From Casuarina equisetifolia (lineage: Eukaryota; Streptophyta; Magnoliopsida; Fagales; Casuarinaceae): 64,000 nt of DNA. Where the stretch lies: contig CM052354.1 of NCBI GenBank assembly GCA_028551475.1, positions 21,785,258 to 21,849,257 on the forward strand, written 5' to 3'. Shown here piece after piece: positions 27,035 through 38,169 of the stretch. The first letter of the stretch is position 1. Every line of letters starts with the position of its first letter. The notes below the pieces were generated by a model. It searched no databases and had not been told where the DNA came from. It saw only the letters and a list, made by a program, of their open reading frames with translations. A program made the translations under genes and the position numbers.

Positions 27035-27693
27035 AGAATGTAACCTGCTCCCTCATTATTTTGTGATCTTCTATTTCCCCATCCCATAGCTTGAATTTGA
27101 AGTAGCTTGGAGCTTCGCTAATCAAAAATTTTCGGAAAAATGAGCAGCAAATTCTTTTTACCTCCAAACCATCTTAGGCTATGTTTATTCTTCCCCCTGT
27201 AATTTCATATTACATTCTTGAGAGGTACATGGGAAGATGGATCTCTACGAGTCTGCAATTTGTATTTATGTTTTGTTGTATAATATACACACTGTTATTC
27301 TTTGTTTTGCGTTATGTAAGAGATAAGTAGTTATTCTCTATTGTTTTTATGTGCTGTTATTCTGTTCATGTGTCAAAACTGTTTGAAATATAATTAATCA
27401 ATTGTAGTCTGAAACTTTTAACATTTCCGGGCCCCGACATAAGCAAAATCCTCACCGAATGAGCATAAAAGGACAATATCCTGAATATTCATTCATATTC
27501 ATGGATTTTCATTAAATGAACACAGAAATGGATTTCCTCCATTCCCTCCCTGTTTCGTTGGACTGTCAAGAGTTGGGAAAAAAATCAGATCATGCGGAGC
27601 AAGAGTGTTATAATCGTTGCTGTAACTTAATTCCCTCCGGTACCATTTTCATAGGGTTTAAATTACGTTCCATGTATGTCCAGGAAAGCTCGC

Positions 27694-27700
27694 TATAAGA
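27694..27700 (+). promoter_or_regulatory. Putative TATA box of PG-A
   Basis: TATAAGA within AGCTCGCTATAAGAAC, 71 bases upstream of the ATG. The same motif at the same spacing class precedes PG-B and PG-C inside conserved promoter sequence. Confidence 0.6.
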
Positions 27701-27770
27701 ACACAGAAAGTGGAGTCAATGGAGCAGGACACTGGAGAAGAAGTTGGTTGCAGAAGAAGAAGAAGAAGAC

Positions 27771-29311
27771 ATGAGTTCCATATCAGTTTCTCGCTGCGTT
27801 TGGTTACTGGTTTCGGTAGCATGGATGGTTGAAGTTGCAGGGGGAGCAACGGTTTTCAATGTGTTGGAAGCCGGCGCTGTAGCCGATGGAAAGACTGATA
27901 ACAGCCAGGTCTCATATCGTCAATACAATACAAGTTATATCTAGAAATGAATTTTTTAAGAGAAAATAATGAACTTCTTAATATAATATTTAATATTATT
28001 AATATGTTTTTACATTTAAAAATGTTTCTTAGCAGCTTTTTCTATTTTCTTTATACCGTTGGTAGATTTTCCTTGATGTGTTCAACAAGGCTTGTCAAAC
28101 CGGGGGAGAAAGCGTTGTCTTGATCCCAGAAGGAAGATTTTTGGTGCGGCCAACAATATTCAGTGGCCCGTGCCAGGGTCCATTGATATTTTTTATCAAG
28201 GGTGATCTAATAGCCCCTACTGATCCTGAGTCCTCACTGGGCAACAGAACTTGGATCACCTTTCAATACATGGACCACTTGGCAGTCAGCGGCGGTGGGA
28301 CTTTGGATGGCCAAGGCTCCTCCGCTTGGCACTACCGTTCTTGCAATGGATCTTTTCCCTGCGTCATGCTTCCCTATGTAAGTTCTTCTTTTATGGTTGT
28401 CTAATCTTTGTTTATCAAACTCGCAACTTCATACGTAGGTTGTCATTGTTGCTTAAAAGGAGCGTTGATCTATTTAATGGCTTTGACAGTCGTTGGCACT
28501 CAACTTCGTCAACAATTCTTTGATCACACACATAAATTCAATCAACAGCAAGGGTGTCCACATGAACGTTTTTGCATGCTCCGGCGTGACTTTTGACAAG
28601 CTCCATCTTTCGGCTCCGGCAGACAGCCCCAACACCGATGGAATCCACATCGGGTTGTCCTCCCGTATACACATAACCAATTCCATGATAGGCACCGGAG
28701 ATGACTGCGTCTCGATGAGCCCTGGTTCTACCAACATCGACATTTCAAATGTCCAGTGTGGCCCTGGCCATGGAATAAGCATTGGAAGCCTCGGGAGCAG
28801 CCCAAATGAGCAAGATGTTAGTGGAGTGTCGGTGACAAACAGCACCTTCATTGGCACTCAAAATGGTCTGAGGATCAAAACATGGGTTAGCTCTTTCACG
28901 AGCAATGTTTTCAATTTGACATTCGAACACATAACCATGGAGAATGTCCAGAACCCCATCATCATCGACCAAAAATATTGCCCAAGCGGCAGTTGTCAAA
29001 AGGTATTCCGGCTAACAAAGCTGGTTTAAATACAAAACCATCTTACTAATCTAATAACCAGTGCTTTTCGTCTACAGGGAGATTCCGAGGTTCAAATTCG
29101 CGATGTGAAGTATAGAAACGTCAATGGCACTTCAAGCTCAAAGGTTGCAGTTTCTTTTACATGCAGCGGAAGTAAACCGTGTCAGGGGATTCTGCTTGAC
29201 GACATTAACCTTGTTTCCGCCGGTGGACCTACGGTTTCGTCGTGTGAGAATGCCAATGGGGTTTCTCTTGGTCCCCAACATCCTAGCTCTTGCTTAGCTC
29301 TCTTAAATTAG
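27771..29311 (+). CDS. Exopolygalacturonase-like GH28 enzyme, PG-A
   Basis: Four exons: 27771-27908, 28066-28377, 28490-29002, 29078-29311 (1197 bases, 398 aa). A signal peptide (WLLVSVAWMVEVAGG) precedes the mature start ATVFNVLEAGAVADGKTDN. GH28 motifs are all present: NTDG, GTGDDCVS (catalytic Asp pair), CGPGHGISIGS and GLRIKTW. The enzyme should hydrolyse alpha-1,4-galacturonan in the apoplast. The short N-terminus and overall pattern fit the exo-PG (pollen/flower) clade rather than endo-PGs with a propeptide. Intron 2 is only 112 bases, against 147 and 145 in PG-B and PG-C, because the stretch before the acceptor is deleted. The C-terminus (GPQHPSSCLALLN) differs from PG-B/C, which end in RHPTSSC. 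A short GAA repeat abuts the ATG. Confidence 0.94.
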
Positions 29312-30745
29312 TGCTTGCAATTGCTTGAAATCCAACCCCACATGTTTGATCAGTTTAAACAATACGTGGAGATGGGACGGTTTGTTCTCTACACATGCTT
29401 TTTAGTGGAGCTAGTGAGCTATGTAGTGGACATTCTTTTTTTTACATATATATTGACTATAAAATATGAAAATACTTTATATAAAGAGCAAAAGATCAAT
29501 ATCTTAGTAAAATGAAACATATATTAGATTTTCATATTATGTGTACTATGATACTTATGAGATAGTCAATCGAGTACAAAAATATCTTCCAACTATAAGA
29601 ATTTGAGCAGAAAAAAGATCTTCCAAATATAAGATTTTTTTTTTGAGATTATAAAAAGAACTTGAACTTAATATTCATTTAAAAAACCATTAACTTGGAC
29701 AATATTTTGGTTAAGAATCCCAAAAAATGCACTAAAAAGTGGACTAATTAGGAAGCCCTATTCCCCCGAAATAACCCCAATATATATGTAGAATTCCTAC
29801 CAAATGATCAAATTTGTATAGCTTCTGCTATATATGTGTTCATCTCCCGAACCTTAGCTTCTTCTTTCATTCTTGCTTCATCCCGTTCTTGATGAACCAC
29901 CGTGGTTCTCAACTCAAGGCTAAAAAAAGCACAAGAAAGAAGAATCCTCAAGTCTCCAAGGAACGGACTCCTCGACGACGATCTTGGGAAAGAAAGATTC
30001 ACTTGCCTTACTTTCCCTAGGGTACATCTTGACCAAGCACCTAATACTTTAACAGCAACTTCGGGGTTATGTAATGACTTTGCTTGTTGATTTCATTCCT
30101 GTTGCAAAGAATTTTCTTACAAACATAACCCTCTGTCAAAATGTTATAAATTATTTGTGACTTAATGTAAAACCTTGCATACATATGAAAAATATAAGGC
30201 TCTTAAAAATAAAATAAGTTTTTAACATAATAGTAAAATTCATAATTTGGTAAATAAAATCTTGATGAACTTCATAGTTTTATGGAAATTCTCTAATTTT
30301 GAAACTAATATGTTCTTGAAGTTTTAAACCTAATTGATTTAAAACTAATCCTAAGAATTCATTTTTTTTTTTTTTAACTTCTGTCTTCTTAAGGGAAATG
30401 ATAATTCCATTTCTTTAGAATTTCTAACAAATAATTTTAAGATGCTTATTGTGTTCTTCTAGGGTCTTAGAAAATAGACAACACAAAAATCTTTAAGCAC
30501 AAAAATGCATGAATCTTCATCCATTAGCTGAGTCGTTGACTTTATCTATTCCTCCTTGTTCTAATTGTTAATCATACTCTTCTAATTCATTAGTTATGGG
30601 GGCATCAAAATTCTGGTCGTCTTATAGTTCTCGCATTGTTGCCACGTCCTCAGCCAATAGTGCTGATTATGCTGATACATCAAGATTGTTTCTTCTTGCC
30701 ATCCTCTTGATCAGTTCTTCTACCACTTTAATTTGTTCTGGAGTC
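29312..30745. other. Region between PG-A and the copia element
   Basis: The first roughly 60 bases are the PG-A 3' flank, and related sequence recurs at 43194 and 57328. No gene is supported in the rest. Read on the - strand, 30600-30745 has weak gag-like character (WTPEQIKVVEELIKRMARRN) but contains stops, so the copia element may have landed in older repeat DNA. Confidence 0.45.
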
Positions 30746-30750
30746 CAGGT

Positions 30751-31422
30751 TGTAGGAATTTTATACGTCTCAAACGAGACTCAAACCAGGATCTAACATC
30801 AATTATAGGTTGATAATGAATTGAAATTGAATAAATAAAATGAGAAAACATACCTGAAGGGGACTGCATCTTAATAGAAGGATCTTGGCTAAGATCTTAC
30901 CCTCTATTTCTTAATCGTGCTAGCCGATGAGAAGCTGGAGCTCAGAAACGGAATCAGATCAACAAAATATGGTCGAGGAAGTGTTCGGATAACAAAACCG
31001 AGAATAGAATTTCTCTTTTAAAACGGATACTGTGAACAGTGTCCGTGAACAGTGCATGCACAGTACGTGAACAGTACATGCACAGTACGTGAACAGTACA
31101 TGCACAGTGATCACTATGAAATGACCATTATACCCCTACCATCAACATTGATTCCGTATACTGAGCCCAATGCACATAGTTTAAGCTAGAGGGGGGACTT
31201 AGCCGATATAACATAACATGTGCTAACTAAATAGTCCTGACTCATCACAGTTCTATAAAGTGCACTAAGGCCCACACTGGCTAGCACCATACTCGCAATA
31301 AGGTCAAAAAATCTGTCTAATTAACTGAACCAATATTAATTACATTAATACACCTTCATAAGAGAATTATTTATGCTCATTGATAAAGCTCACATTACAT
31401 GAGCTTACAAAATAAGCTAACA
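30751..31422 (-). repeat. Copia LTR (3' LTR, left in the window)
   Basis: 672 bases, TG...CA. It carries one more copy than the other LTR of a 22-bp unit built from GTGAACAGT/GTACATGCACA motifs, around 31040-31110. Confidence 0.95.
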
Positions 31423-32018
31423 ATCTCCCACTTGGGCATATCAATGTGGAAAAACAAATATAATACTAATATAAGTTATATATATGAAAATAATTTCAAA
31501 AATGTTTTATATTGGTCCAACGACAGTTCCTCATTGCAAATCCGGTCCCATAAAGCTTCAAAAACCCTTAGATCATAGCATTAACTATGCCAATTAAAAG
31601 ACATAGCATTATCTATAGTCATAAGGGCTATCCACTCTACTGACATGGATTGAGTATGGTAGTGTGGCAAACAAATAACACTAGGTAAATAACCTTATGT
31701 GTTATTTTTATTGTCAGTCCCAGTTCTCCCTAAAATCGACATACACAGTCATTGACATACAGTCATCGGAGAACTATATAAAGGTTCTAATGAACCAATG
31801 TCTTGTTTGTAATACTCGAGTATAAATTTAAGTGCTACAAGACATCAAAATATGGCTTATCAATAAATGCCCCAGCCAAATGCTTAAGGTTGCACATCCC
31901 TTAAGTCTTTAATACCTGTCTTACAGAAATACATGTTCTATGAAAACAATATATAACAGGCAATATAAGTAAAACAAAGTTTACTACATAATAAAATATC
32001 ATAGAACAATAACTCCCA
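31423..32018 (-). other. Copia polypurine tract and 3' untranslated segment
   Basis: On the - strand, ATGCCCAAGTGGGAGAT directly abuts the 3' LTR. It is the typical copia polypurine tract used to prime second-strand synthesis. The remaining roughly 580 bases to the pol stop contain no supported reading frame. Confidence 0.8.
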
Positions 32019-35000
32019 CTAAACAAAAGCATCCAAAGACGCTACTAGTCCCATGTTTACAACATGTCTAGAAAACACTACAGGAGCAAGTCCTTTAGTG
32101 AGTGGGTCAGCTAACATAGCAACTGTGCTAATTAGCTCTACAGTAATGTCACCTTTCTTAACTAGCTCCTTAATAGTCAAATACTTGATCTCAATGTGCT
32201 TGGCCCCTTTAATACTTTTGTTGTTATTTATAAACAACACTGCTGGACTATTGTCACAGTACAACGGAATTGGCCGATCAATAAAATCAAGTGAGATCAT
32301 CTGTCTTATGAGGTTCTTCATCCAAACAGCTTGTATGGAAGCTCCATAACAAGCTATAAACTCAGCGTGCATAGTGGAAGACGTGACCATAGTTTGCTTA
32401 GAACTTTTCCATGAAACTGCACCACCAGCCATCATGAAAACATAACTAGACGTAGACTTCAAATCATCAGAACAACCTGCATAATCTGAATCTGAATAAC
32501 CCACTAATTGTAAGTTGTCTACATGTCTGTACATGAGCATATAATCTCTTGTCCTTTTCAAGTACCTCATAACCTTCTTGGCAGCAACCCAATGATCATG
32601 ACCTGGGTTAGACTGAAATCTACCAAGAAGTCCAGTAGCAAAGGCAATATCAGGTCTTGTACAAACTTGTGCATACATAAAACTGCCAACTGCTGAAGCA
32701 TATGGTATATTTTTCATCAATTCTTTCTCAGCATTATTTTTAGGACATTGCATCAAGTGTAGCTTTTCACCCTTAAGAACAGGAACATTGCCAGGTTTGC
32801 AATCTTGCATATTAAATCTAGCTAACACACGATCAATGTATGTCCTCTGAGAAAGACCCAAAATACGGCGTGAACGATCTCTAAAGATCTCAATGCCTAG
32901 GACAAAAGATGCTTCACCAAGGTCCTTCATATCAAACTCTAAAGACAAAAGTCTTTTAGTTTCTTGAAGTAACGCCATATCTTTGCATGCAAGCAATATA
33001 TCATCTACATAAATGATCAAGAAAATCGGCGTACTCCCACTGACCTTAGTGTATATGCAATGATCAACAAGGTTTTCAACAAAACCACAAGATGTAATAT
33101 AAGTATCAAACTTCAAATACCACTGTCTAGAAGCTTGTTTAAGACCATAAATCGACTTCTTAAGTCTACAAACAAGTTCATCAGAATTACCTTCTGCAAA
33201 ACCCTCTGGTTGAAGCATATAGACTTCTTCATCAAGATCCCCATTTAGAAAAGCTGTCTTAACATCCATCTGTAGCAACTCCATATTAAAATGTGCTACT
33301 AAAGCCATTATTACCCTAAAAGAATCCTTAGATGAAACTGGTGAGAATGTCTCATTATAGTCAATTCCATCTCTTTGAGTGAATCCCTTGGCGACTAATC
33401 TGGCCTTAAACCTTTCTATCTTTCCTTTGGAATCTTTCTTAGTCTTAAACACCCACTTACAACCAATGGGCTTGCATTTCTTAGGTAACTCTACTAGATC
33501 CCAAACATGATTTTGCTTCATAGACTGCATTTCATCTCTCATGGCATCTATCCAAAAATCAGATTGAGGGCTAGAAACAGCTTGAGTATAAGTCACTGGA
33601 TCCTCAACAATACCGATGTCATAGTCATGCTCTCCAAGATAAACCAAATGATCAGGATGAATAACAGGTCTTTTCTCCCTGTTAGATCTCCTAAGAGGAG
33701 GAATCTCTGTATCTTGATTCTGAACAAGTGGAACCTCTACAGATGCTGTACCAACAGCAGGTTCCTGCACAACTGCATCTAACTGAATGGATAGAGGATG
33801 CCGTATACTCATATCAACATCATTACTATTCTCTATTACTAGAGAACTAGTACCACTTTCTGCAACATCAAGTTCCAGAAACTTAGCTGTTAAGGGATCA
33901 ACAATTCTAGCACCTCCAATAGGGTTATAAAAACGATAACCTTTAGAATACTCTGGATAAGACACAAAATAACATCTGATTGTTCTAGAATCCAACTTGC
34001 CTAAGGTTGGATTATATAATCGGACCTCTGCAGGGCATCCCCAAACCTTTAGATGATTCAGGCTAGGTTTGCGTCCCGTAAATAATTCAAAAGGAGTTAA
34101 TTGCACAGCCTTGGTGGGAACACGATTGAGAATATACATAGCAGTCTTCAAAGCTTCTCCCCATAGAAAAAGAGGTAGATTAGTTCTACTCATCATACAT
34201 CTAACCATCTCCATGAGAGTACGGTTTCGCCTTTCAGCTACACCGTTCTGTTCGGGGCTTCCAGGCATAGTAAACTGTCCAACTATCCCAGAATTCTGTA
34301 AATATTGAGCAAATGGACCCATAATCTGGCCTACATCACTATGTCTGCCATAATATTCACCACCCCGATCAGATCTAACAATCTTTATACTTTTCCCTGA
34401 CTGCTTTTCAACCTCAGTTCTGAACACTTTGAATTTCTCAAGTGATTCAGATTTTTCCTTAATTAAGTAAACATATCCATAACGAGAGAAATCATCAATA
34501 AATGTAATGAAATATGCATTACCACACAAAGTTACTCGATAGGGACCACTGATATCAGTGTGAATCACTTCTAACAATTCAGAATTATGAGCTGCCTTTT
34601 TCTTCTTTATCTTGGTTAGCTTACCTCTACAACAGTCTACACAAATCTCCAGATCATTATTAAGAGCAGGTAAAATATTAGATTTAATCAACCTGTCCAC
34701 TCTATCTCTAGAAATATGGCCAAGTCTCTTGTGCCACAAGGTGTAAGACAAGTCCTTAGTCATAGGTCTTTTGGAAACACTTTTGTCAATAGTAGAAGTA
34801 ACATAAACTTCATGTGGAGATAAAACCAATCTGTACAAGCCATTCGACATAACACAACTTCCAATTACATTTGCATTATAAAATATTGTCACAACGGTGT
34901 TCTTAAATTCAAATACATATCCAGAACTGTCAAGTACAGAAAGTGAAACCAAATTCCGTCTAAACGACGATACATAAAAAGTTCTACTCAAAGTCATCCT

Positions 35001-35051
35001 AAAACCATTATCCAAAAGAGGGATGACATCTCCAACAAGCTCTACTTCCAC
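32019..35051 (-). CDS. Copia pol: integrase, reverse transcriptase, RNase H
   Basis: A 1010-codon open frame. Domains in order: GAG-pre-integrase (LWHKRLGHIS, about residue 105) with a CVDC zinc-binding pair; integrase core with HTD (about 163), FIDDFSRYGYVYL (about 184) and GVAERRNR (about 270); RT with WVFKTKKDSKG, LLQMDVKTAFLNGDL and the catalytic YVDD (about 672); RNase H with YSDSDYAG and ADPLTKGL near the end. No internal stops. The frame begins after the protease region: sequence upstream of the first Met (EKYLYVGNNQKV) is the usual post-protease segment, and no DSGA motif precedes it. Transposition would need protease from another element. Confidence 0.93.
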   Translation of the reverse strand: MEVELVGDVIPLLDNGFRMTLSRTFYVSSFRRNLVSLSVLDSSGYVFEFKNTVVTIFYNANVIGSCVMSNGLYRLVLSPHEVYVTSTIDKSVSKRPMTKDLSYTLWHKRLGHISRDRVDRLIKSNILPALNNDLEICVDCCRGKLTKIKKKKAAHNSELLEVIHTDISGPYRVTLCGNAYFITFIDDFSRYGYVYLIKEKSESLEKFKVFRTEVEKQSGKSIKIVRSDRGGEYYGRHSDVGQIMGPFAQYLQNSGIVGQFTMPGSPEQNGVAERRNRTLMEMVRCMMSRTNLPLFLWGEALKTAMYILNRVPTKAVQLTPFELFTGRKPSLNHLKVWGCPAEVRLYNPTLGKLDSRTIRCYFVSYPEYSKGYRFYNPIGGARIVDPLTAKFLELDVAESGTSSLVIENSNDVDMSIRHPLSIQLDAVVQEPAVGTASVEVPLVQNQDTEIPPLRRSNREKRPVIHPDHLVYLGEHDYDIGIVEDPVTYTQAVSSPQSDFWIDAMRDEMQSMKQNHVWDLVELPKKCKPIGCKWVFKTKKDSKGKIERFKARLVAKGFTQRDGIDYNETFSPVSSKDSFRVIMALVAHFNMELLQMDVKTAFLNGDLDEEVYMLQPEGFAEGNSDELVCRLKKSIYGLKQASRQWYLKFDTYITSCGFVENLVDHCIYTKVSGSTPIFLIIYVDDILLACKDMALLQETKRLLSLEFDMKDLGEASFVLGIEIFRDRSRRILGLSQRTYIDRVLARFNMQDCKPGNVPVLKGEKLHLMQCPKNNAEKELMKNIPYASAVGSFMYAQVCTRPDIAFATGLLGRFQSNPGHDHWVAAKKVMRYLKRTRDYMLMYRHVDNLQLVGYSDSDYAGCSDDLKSTSSYVFMMAGGAVSWKSSKQTMVTSSTMHAEFIACYGASIQAVWMKNLIRQMISLDFIDRPIPLYCDNSPAVLFINNNKSIKGAKHIEIKYLTIKELVKKGDITVELISTVAMLADPLTKGLAPVVFSRHVVNMGLVASLDAFV

Positions 35052-35085
35052 TTTCTGGTTGTTTCCAACATAGAGGTATTTTTCA

Positions 35086-35967
35086 TCAAGGTTTGGCTTC
35101 CTCCTGTTTACGAACCCCTTTACCCTGACGCTTAGCTAACCATTTCTTAAACTTACGACAGTTTTTCCTCATATGTCCCATTTTCTTGCAGAATAAACAT
35201 TGAATATTCTTCATGTTTACTGTCAACCTGTTATTAGAATTAGAAGTTCCTGGGACCTTGTTGTTAGGCTGAGTAACTTTTTGCTCCCTCAGAGACTGAT
35301 TTAAGGGTCTCTTTCCTTTATTAGAACTGGAAGCTTGAGAAAACAAAGCTGAATGAGACTTTTCATTCTTCAACTTACTATCTTCAGCTATAAGCTTCTC
35401 TATCAGATCATCAACAGTCCAATCCTGCACACTGTTGTTATAGGATGTTTTGATAATGGTATAATCAGCAGGAAAGCTAATTAAAGCTTGATGCACAATA
35501 CTCTGCTCAGAAAATACCATTCCTAAAGCCTTAAGCCTCATCTGATATTGCACCATCCTCATAATATAATCTTTGATGTTCTCAATTCCATTATACCTCA
35601 TACTGAAAAGAACTTGCATCAATGAACTTATCTCAGCATGAGAAGACACTCTGTTGCGTTGTGAAATAGCCTCAAAAAATTCTTTAGCTGTGCATTCCTC
35701 AGGATAATCACACTTAAGGTGTTCCTGGATAGTCCTCTTCATAGTCAGAAGGCAAAACTTATTACATCTTTCCCATTTAGCATAGTGAAGTCTCTGCTCC
35801 TTAGTACTCTCTGGAGTCAAATCAGCAGACTTATCCATTTTGAGAGCACTATCAATTTCTGCTACTTCCACAGCAAACAAGATATCTTCCTTCCACTTCT
35901 TGTAATTAGCACCAGTAAGAACCTCAACAGTGACTTGAGCATTGTTTATAGAGAAGGTGACTAACAA
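35086..35967 (-). CDS. Copia gag with CCHC zinc knuckle
   Basis: About 293 codons: a gag core (LTGANYKKWKEDI, CNKFCLLTMKRTI, YIMRMVQYQMRLKALG) followed by the zinc knuckle CLFCKKMGHMRKNCRKFKKW (CX2CX4HX4C) that binds RNA in virus-like particles. The frame ends with EEAKP then stop, some 35 bases before the pol Met and in a different frame. No ATG precedes the conserved N-terminal core in this frame; the first in-frame codons after the upstream TAA include only TTG. The start codon is therefore lost, non-AUG, or supplied by splicing from the leader. Confidence 0.88.
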   Translation of the reverse strand: MLVTFSINNAQVTVEVLTGANYKKWKEDILFAVEVAEIDSALKMDKSADLTPESTKEQRLHYAKWERCNKFCLLTMKRTIQEHLKCDYPEECTAKEFFEAISQRNRVSSHAEISSLMQVLFSMRYNGIENIKDYIMRMVQYQMRLKALGMVFSEQSIVHQALISFPADYTIIKTSYNNSVQDWTVDDLIEKLIAEDSKLKNEKSHSALFSQASSSNKGKRPLNQSLREQKVTQPNNKVPGTSNSNNRLTVNMKNIQCLFCKKMGHMRKNCRKFKKWLAKRQGKGVRKQEEAKP

Positions 35968-37282
35968 AAACGATGCAAAAGAAAATTAGCATATAGTGAG
36001 TAAACCAAATGAGAGCTTACATCATCATTCAAACACCTTTAGGCTGAATGAATGACATAAAATTGTAACACTCTCAACATAGTAGTAGTCATGAGCCAAT
36101 ACCACATCTTCATAATCCACCACCTTTGGGTGTATAGACTACTTAGATCAGCAAAACTCACATATACAAACTATGTTATTCTTCAAATTCCAATACATAG
36201 TCACCTCCGTTGGGAGTATAACCATACACTAGAACTGAAGAAATCCTACTTCAGCACAAAATAGAAATTCCATAACTCAATCAAGTTGTGCCACTTTGGT
36301 AGTCACAACCTAACTAAATCATGAGACCCACCTGTACCGCGGATTTAAATTCAAAATATTACTCACTTCAAAATATGTAATTCAAATCTCAAATCGACGA
36401 GAGGCATTCGTCATTGAATTACACCAAAATAACAACAACCAAGTGTTGCACAAATAACATACTATTTATTCAAAAATATGTGCGTAATTAAATAGTATGT
36501 AATTCTTTATGGTATAATTTATGCTAAATCATAATGCATATAACAAAATTACCATACCAAATGTGTGAAACAAAAATGCACATCACACATATAAATTTAT
36601 TGTATAAAAATAAAAAATTTCAAATAAAATTTGACTTGGTCAACGGTCAAACAGTACTCGTGAACAGTACTCGTGAACAATACCGTATGAATAGGAACGG
36701 TACCGTAAATAGTACCAACGTACAGTACCCGTCAACAGTGATTCAAATAGTGTTTTCAAACAGTGCCTAAACAATATTATGTATAGTACTTAAACAGTAC
36801 TTCAACAGTAATTCAACAGTAATTCAACAGTACTCCAACAGTACTCCAACAGTGTCATCTTCTTCCTTGAAACGGGTCATAACAGACCCGTTTTCCTTTC
36901 CGGCGGGTTTTCGCCTATTTGACCCATTTCTTAGCCGTTTCCGGTAACAATAAAGTTACCAAAACGTAGATCGGGCCACCACGAATCTATGGATACCAGA
37001 TTTTATACAAAAATCCGTCCAACAAGAGAGAGATCTTGATTTCTCTCTTCGGCCAAGAATGAATAGTACTGATGAACAGTACCCATGAGGTTAAAAACAT
37101 CTCTGAAAGTGGCCAAATGAGATGTCAACGAACTCCTGAGAGTCCAAGGATTACATATCCAGTGTTTGTTTTGAAAAATACCCACCGGTTTGTTCTAGAT
37201 CGAAATTTGAAATTTCTAATTTATATAAATTGTGAAAAACTCATTTTTAAAACTCATTTTTCAACCCAAATTGATGCAGACA
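35968..37282 (-). other. Copia untranslated leader with AACAGTA-type repeats
   Basis: About 1.3 kb lie between the primer-binding site and gag. No long reading frame was recognised. Bases 36640-36860 carry many copies of a degenerate motif AACAGTA/AACAGTG, with tandem runs such as TTCAACAGTAA and TCCAACAGTAC. The same motif family is tandemly repeated in the LTRs. Confidence 0.7.
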
Positions 37283-37294
37283 GCTCCGATACCA
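37283..37294 (-). other. Copia primer-binding site (tRNA-iMet)
   Basis: On the - strand TGGTATCGGAGC lies two bases after the 5' LTR. It matches the 3' end complement of plant initiator tRNA-Met as used by copia elements. Confidence 0.85.
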
Positions 37295-37296
37295 AT

Positions 37297-37946
37297 TGTA
37301 GGAATTTTATACGTCTCAAACGAGACTCAAACCAGGATCTAACATCAATTATAGGTTGATAATGAATTGAAATTGAATAAATAAAACGAGAAAACATACC
37401 TGAAGGGGACTGCATCTTAATAGAAGGATCTTGGCTAAGATCTTACCCTCTATTTCTTAATCGTGCTAGCCGATGAGAAGCTGGAGCTCAGAAACGGAAT
37501 CAGATCAACAAAATATGGTCGAGGAAGTGTTCGGATAACAAAACCGAGAATAGAATTTCTCTTTTAAAACGGATACTGTGAACAGTGTCCGTGAACAGTG
37601 CATGCACAGTACGTGAACAGTACATGCACAGTGATCACTATGAAATGACCATTATACCCCTACCATCAACATTGATTCCGTATACTGAGCCCAATGCACA
37701 TAGTTTAAGCTAGAGGGGGGACTTAGCCGATATAACATAATACGTGCTAACTAAATAGTCCTGACTCATCACAGTTCTATAAAGTGCACTAAGACCCACA
37801 CTGGCTAGCACCATACTCGCAATAAGGTCAAAAAATCTGTCTAATTAACTGAACCAATATTAATTACATTAATACACCTTCATAAGAGAATTATTTATGC
37901 TCATTGATAAAACTCACATTACATGAGCTTACAAAATAAGCTAACA
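37297..37946 (-). repeat. Copia LTR (5' LTR, right in the window)
   Basis: 650 bases and nearly identical to 30751-31422. It would contain the element's promoter, reading leftward. Confidence 0.95.
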
Positions 37947-38169
37947 CAGGTATAATGAATCTTCAAAGAATTGACAAATAACCGGCATCCATCTACACCA
38001 TAAGGGGTGTGTTTTTTCTCTTGAGTTCTTGTATGAGGTATACACGCAGCTGGGTAAAGAAGCAAATGGAGAAGTGGTTCAGAACTCTTTTGATCATACA
38101 CAACATCCTGCGGGCTTTTTCCTCAGCTTCACTACATGACCAGTGCTAGTGTTGGATCTTCGGAAACTA

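Larger units (their letters stand above)
30751..37946 (-). mobile_element. Ty1-copia retrotransposon with both LTRs, lacking protease
   Basis: The element is 7.2 kb, in - orientation. LTRs lie at 30751-31422 (3' LTR by element orientation) and 37297-37946 (5' LTR), both TGTAGG...TAACA. A perfect 5-bp target duplication CAGGT lies at 30746-30750 and 37947-37951. The primer-binding site next to the 5' LTR matches initiator tRNA-Met, and the polypurine tract next to the 3' LTR is conserved. By eye the LTRs differ by five transitions and one 22-bp repeat unit, so insertion was recent. Internal order gag, integrase, RT, RNase H is that of copia. The protease active-site block (DSGA-type) normally found between gag and integrase is missing, and gag and pol are in different frames. 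Confidence 0.95.

Noticed and set aside
27719..27771. Upstream ATG as the PG-A start (likewise 41055 and 55151)
   Set aside because: It is out of frame with the signal peptide and lies only about 19 bases after the TATA box, probably before the transcription start.
28474..28857. Long - strand reading frames opposite PG exon 3 (also at 41914-42373 and 55881-56273)
   Set aside because: They mirror the GH28 coding exon and are explained by its codon bias. No domain is recognisable.
30596..30796. + strand frame just before the copia LTR
   Set aside because: It runs into the LTR and is an accidental frame. The opposite strand looks weakly gag-like but contains stops.
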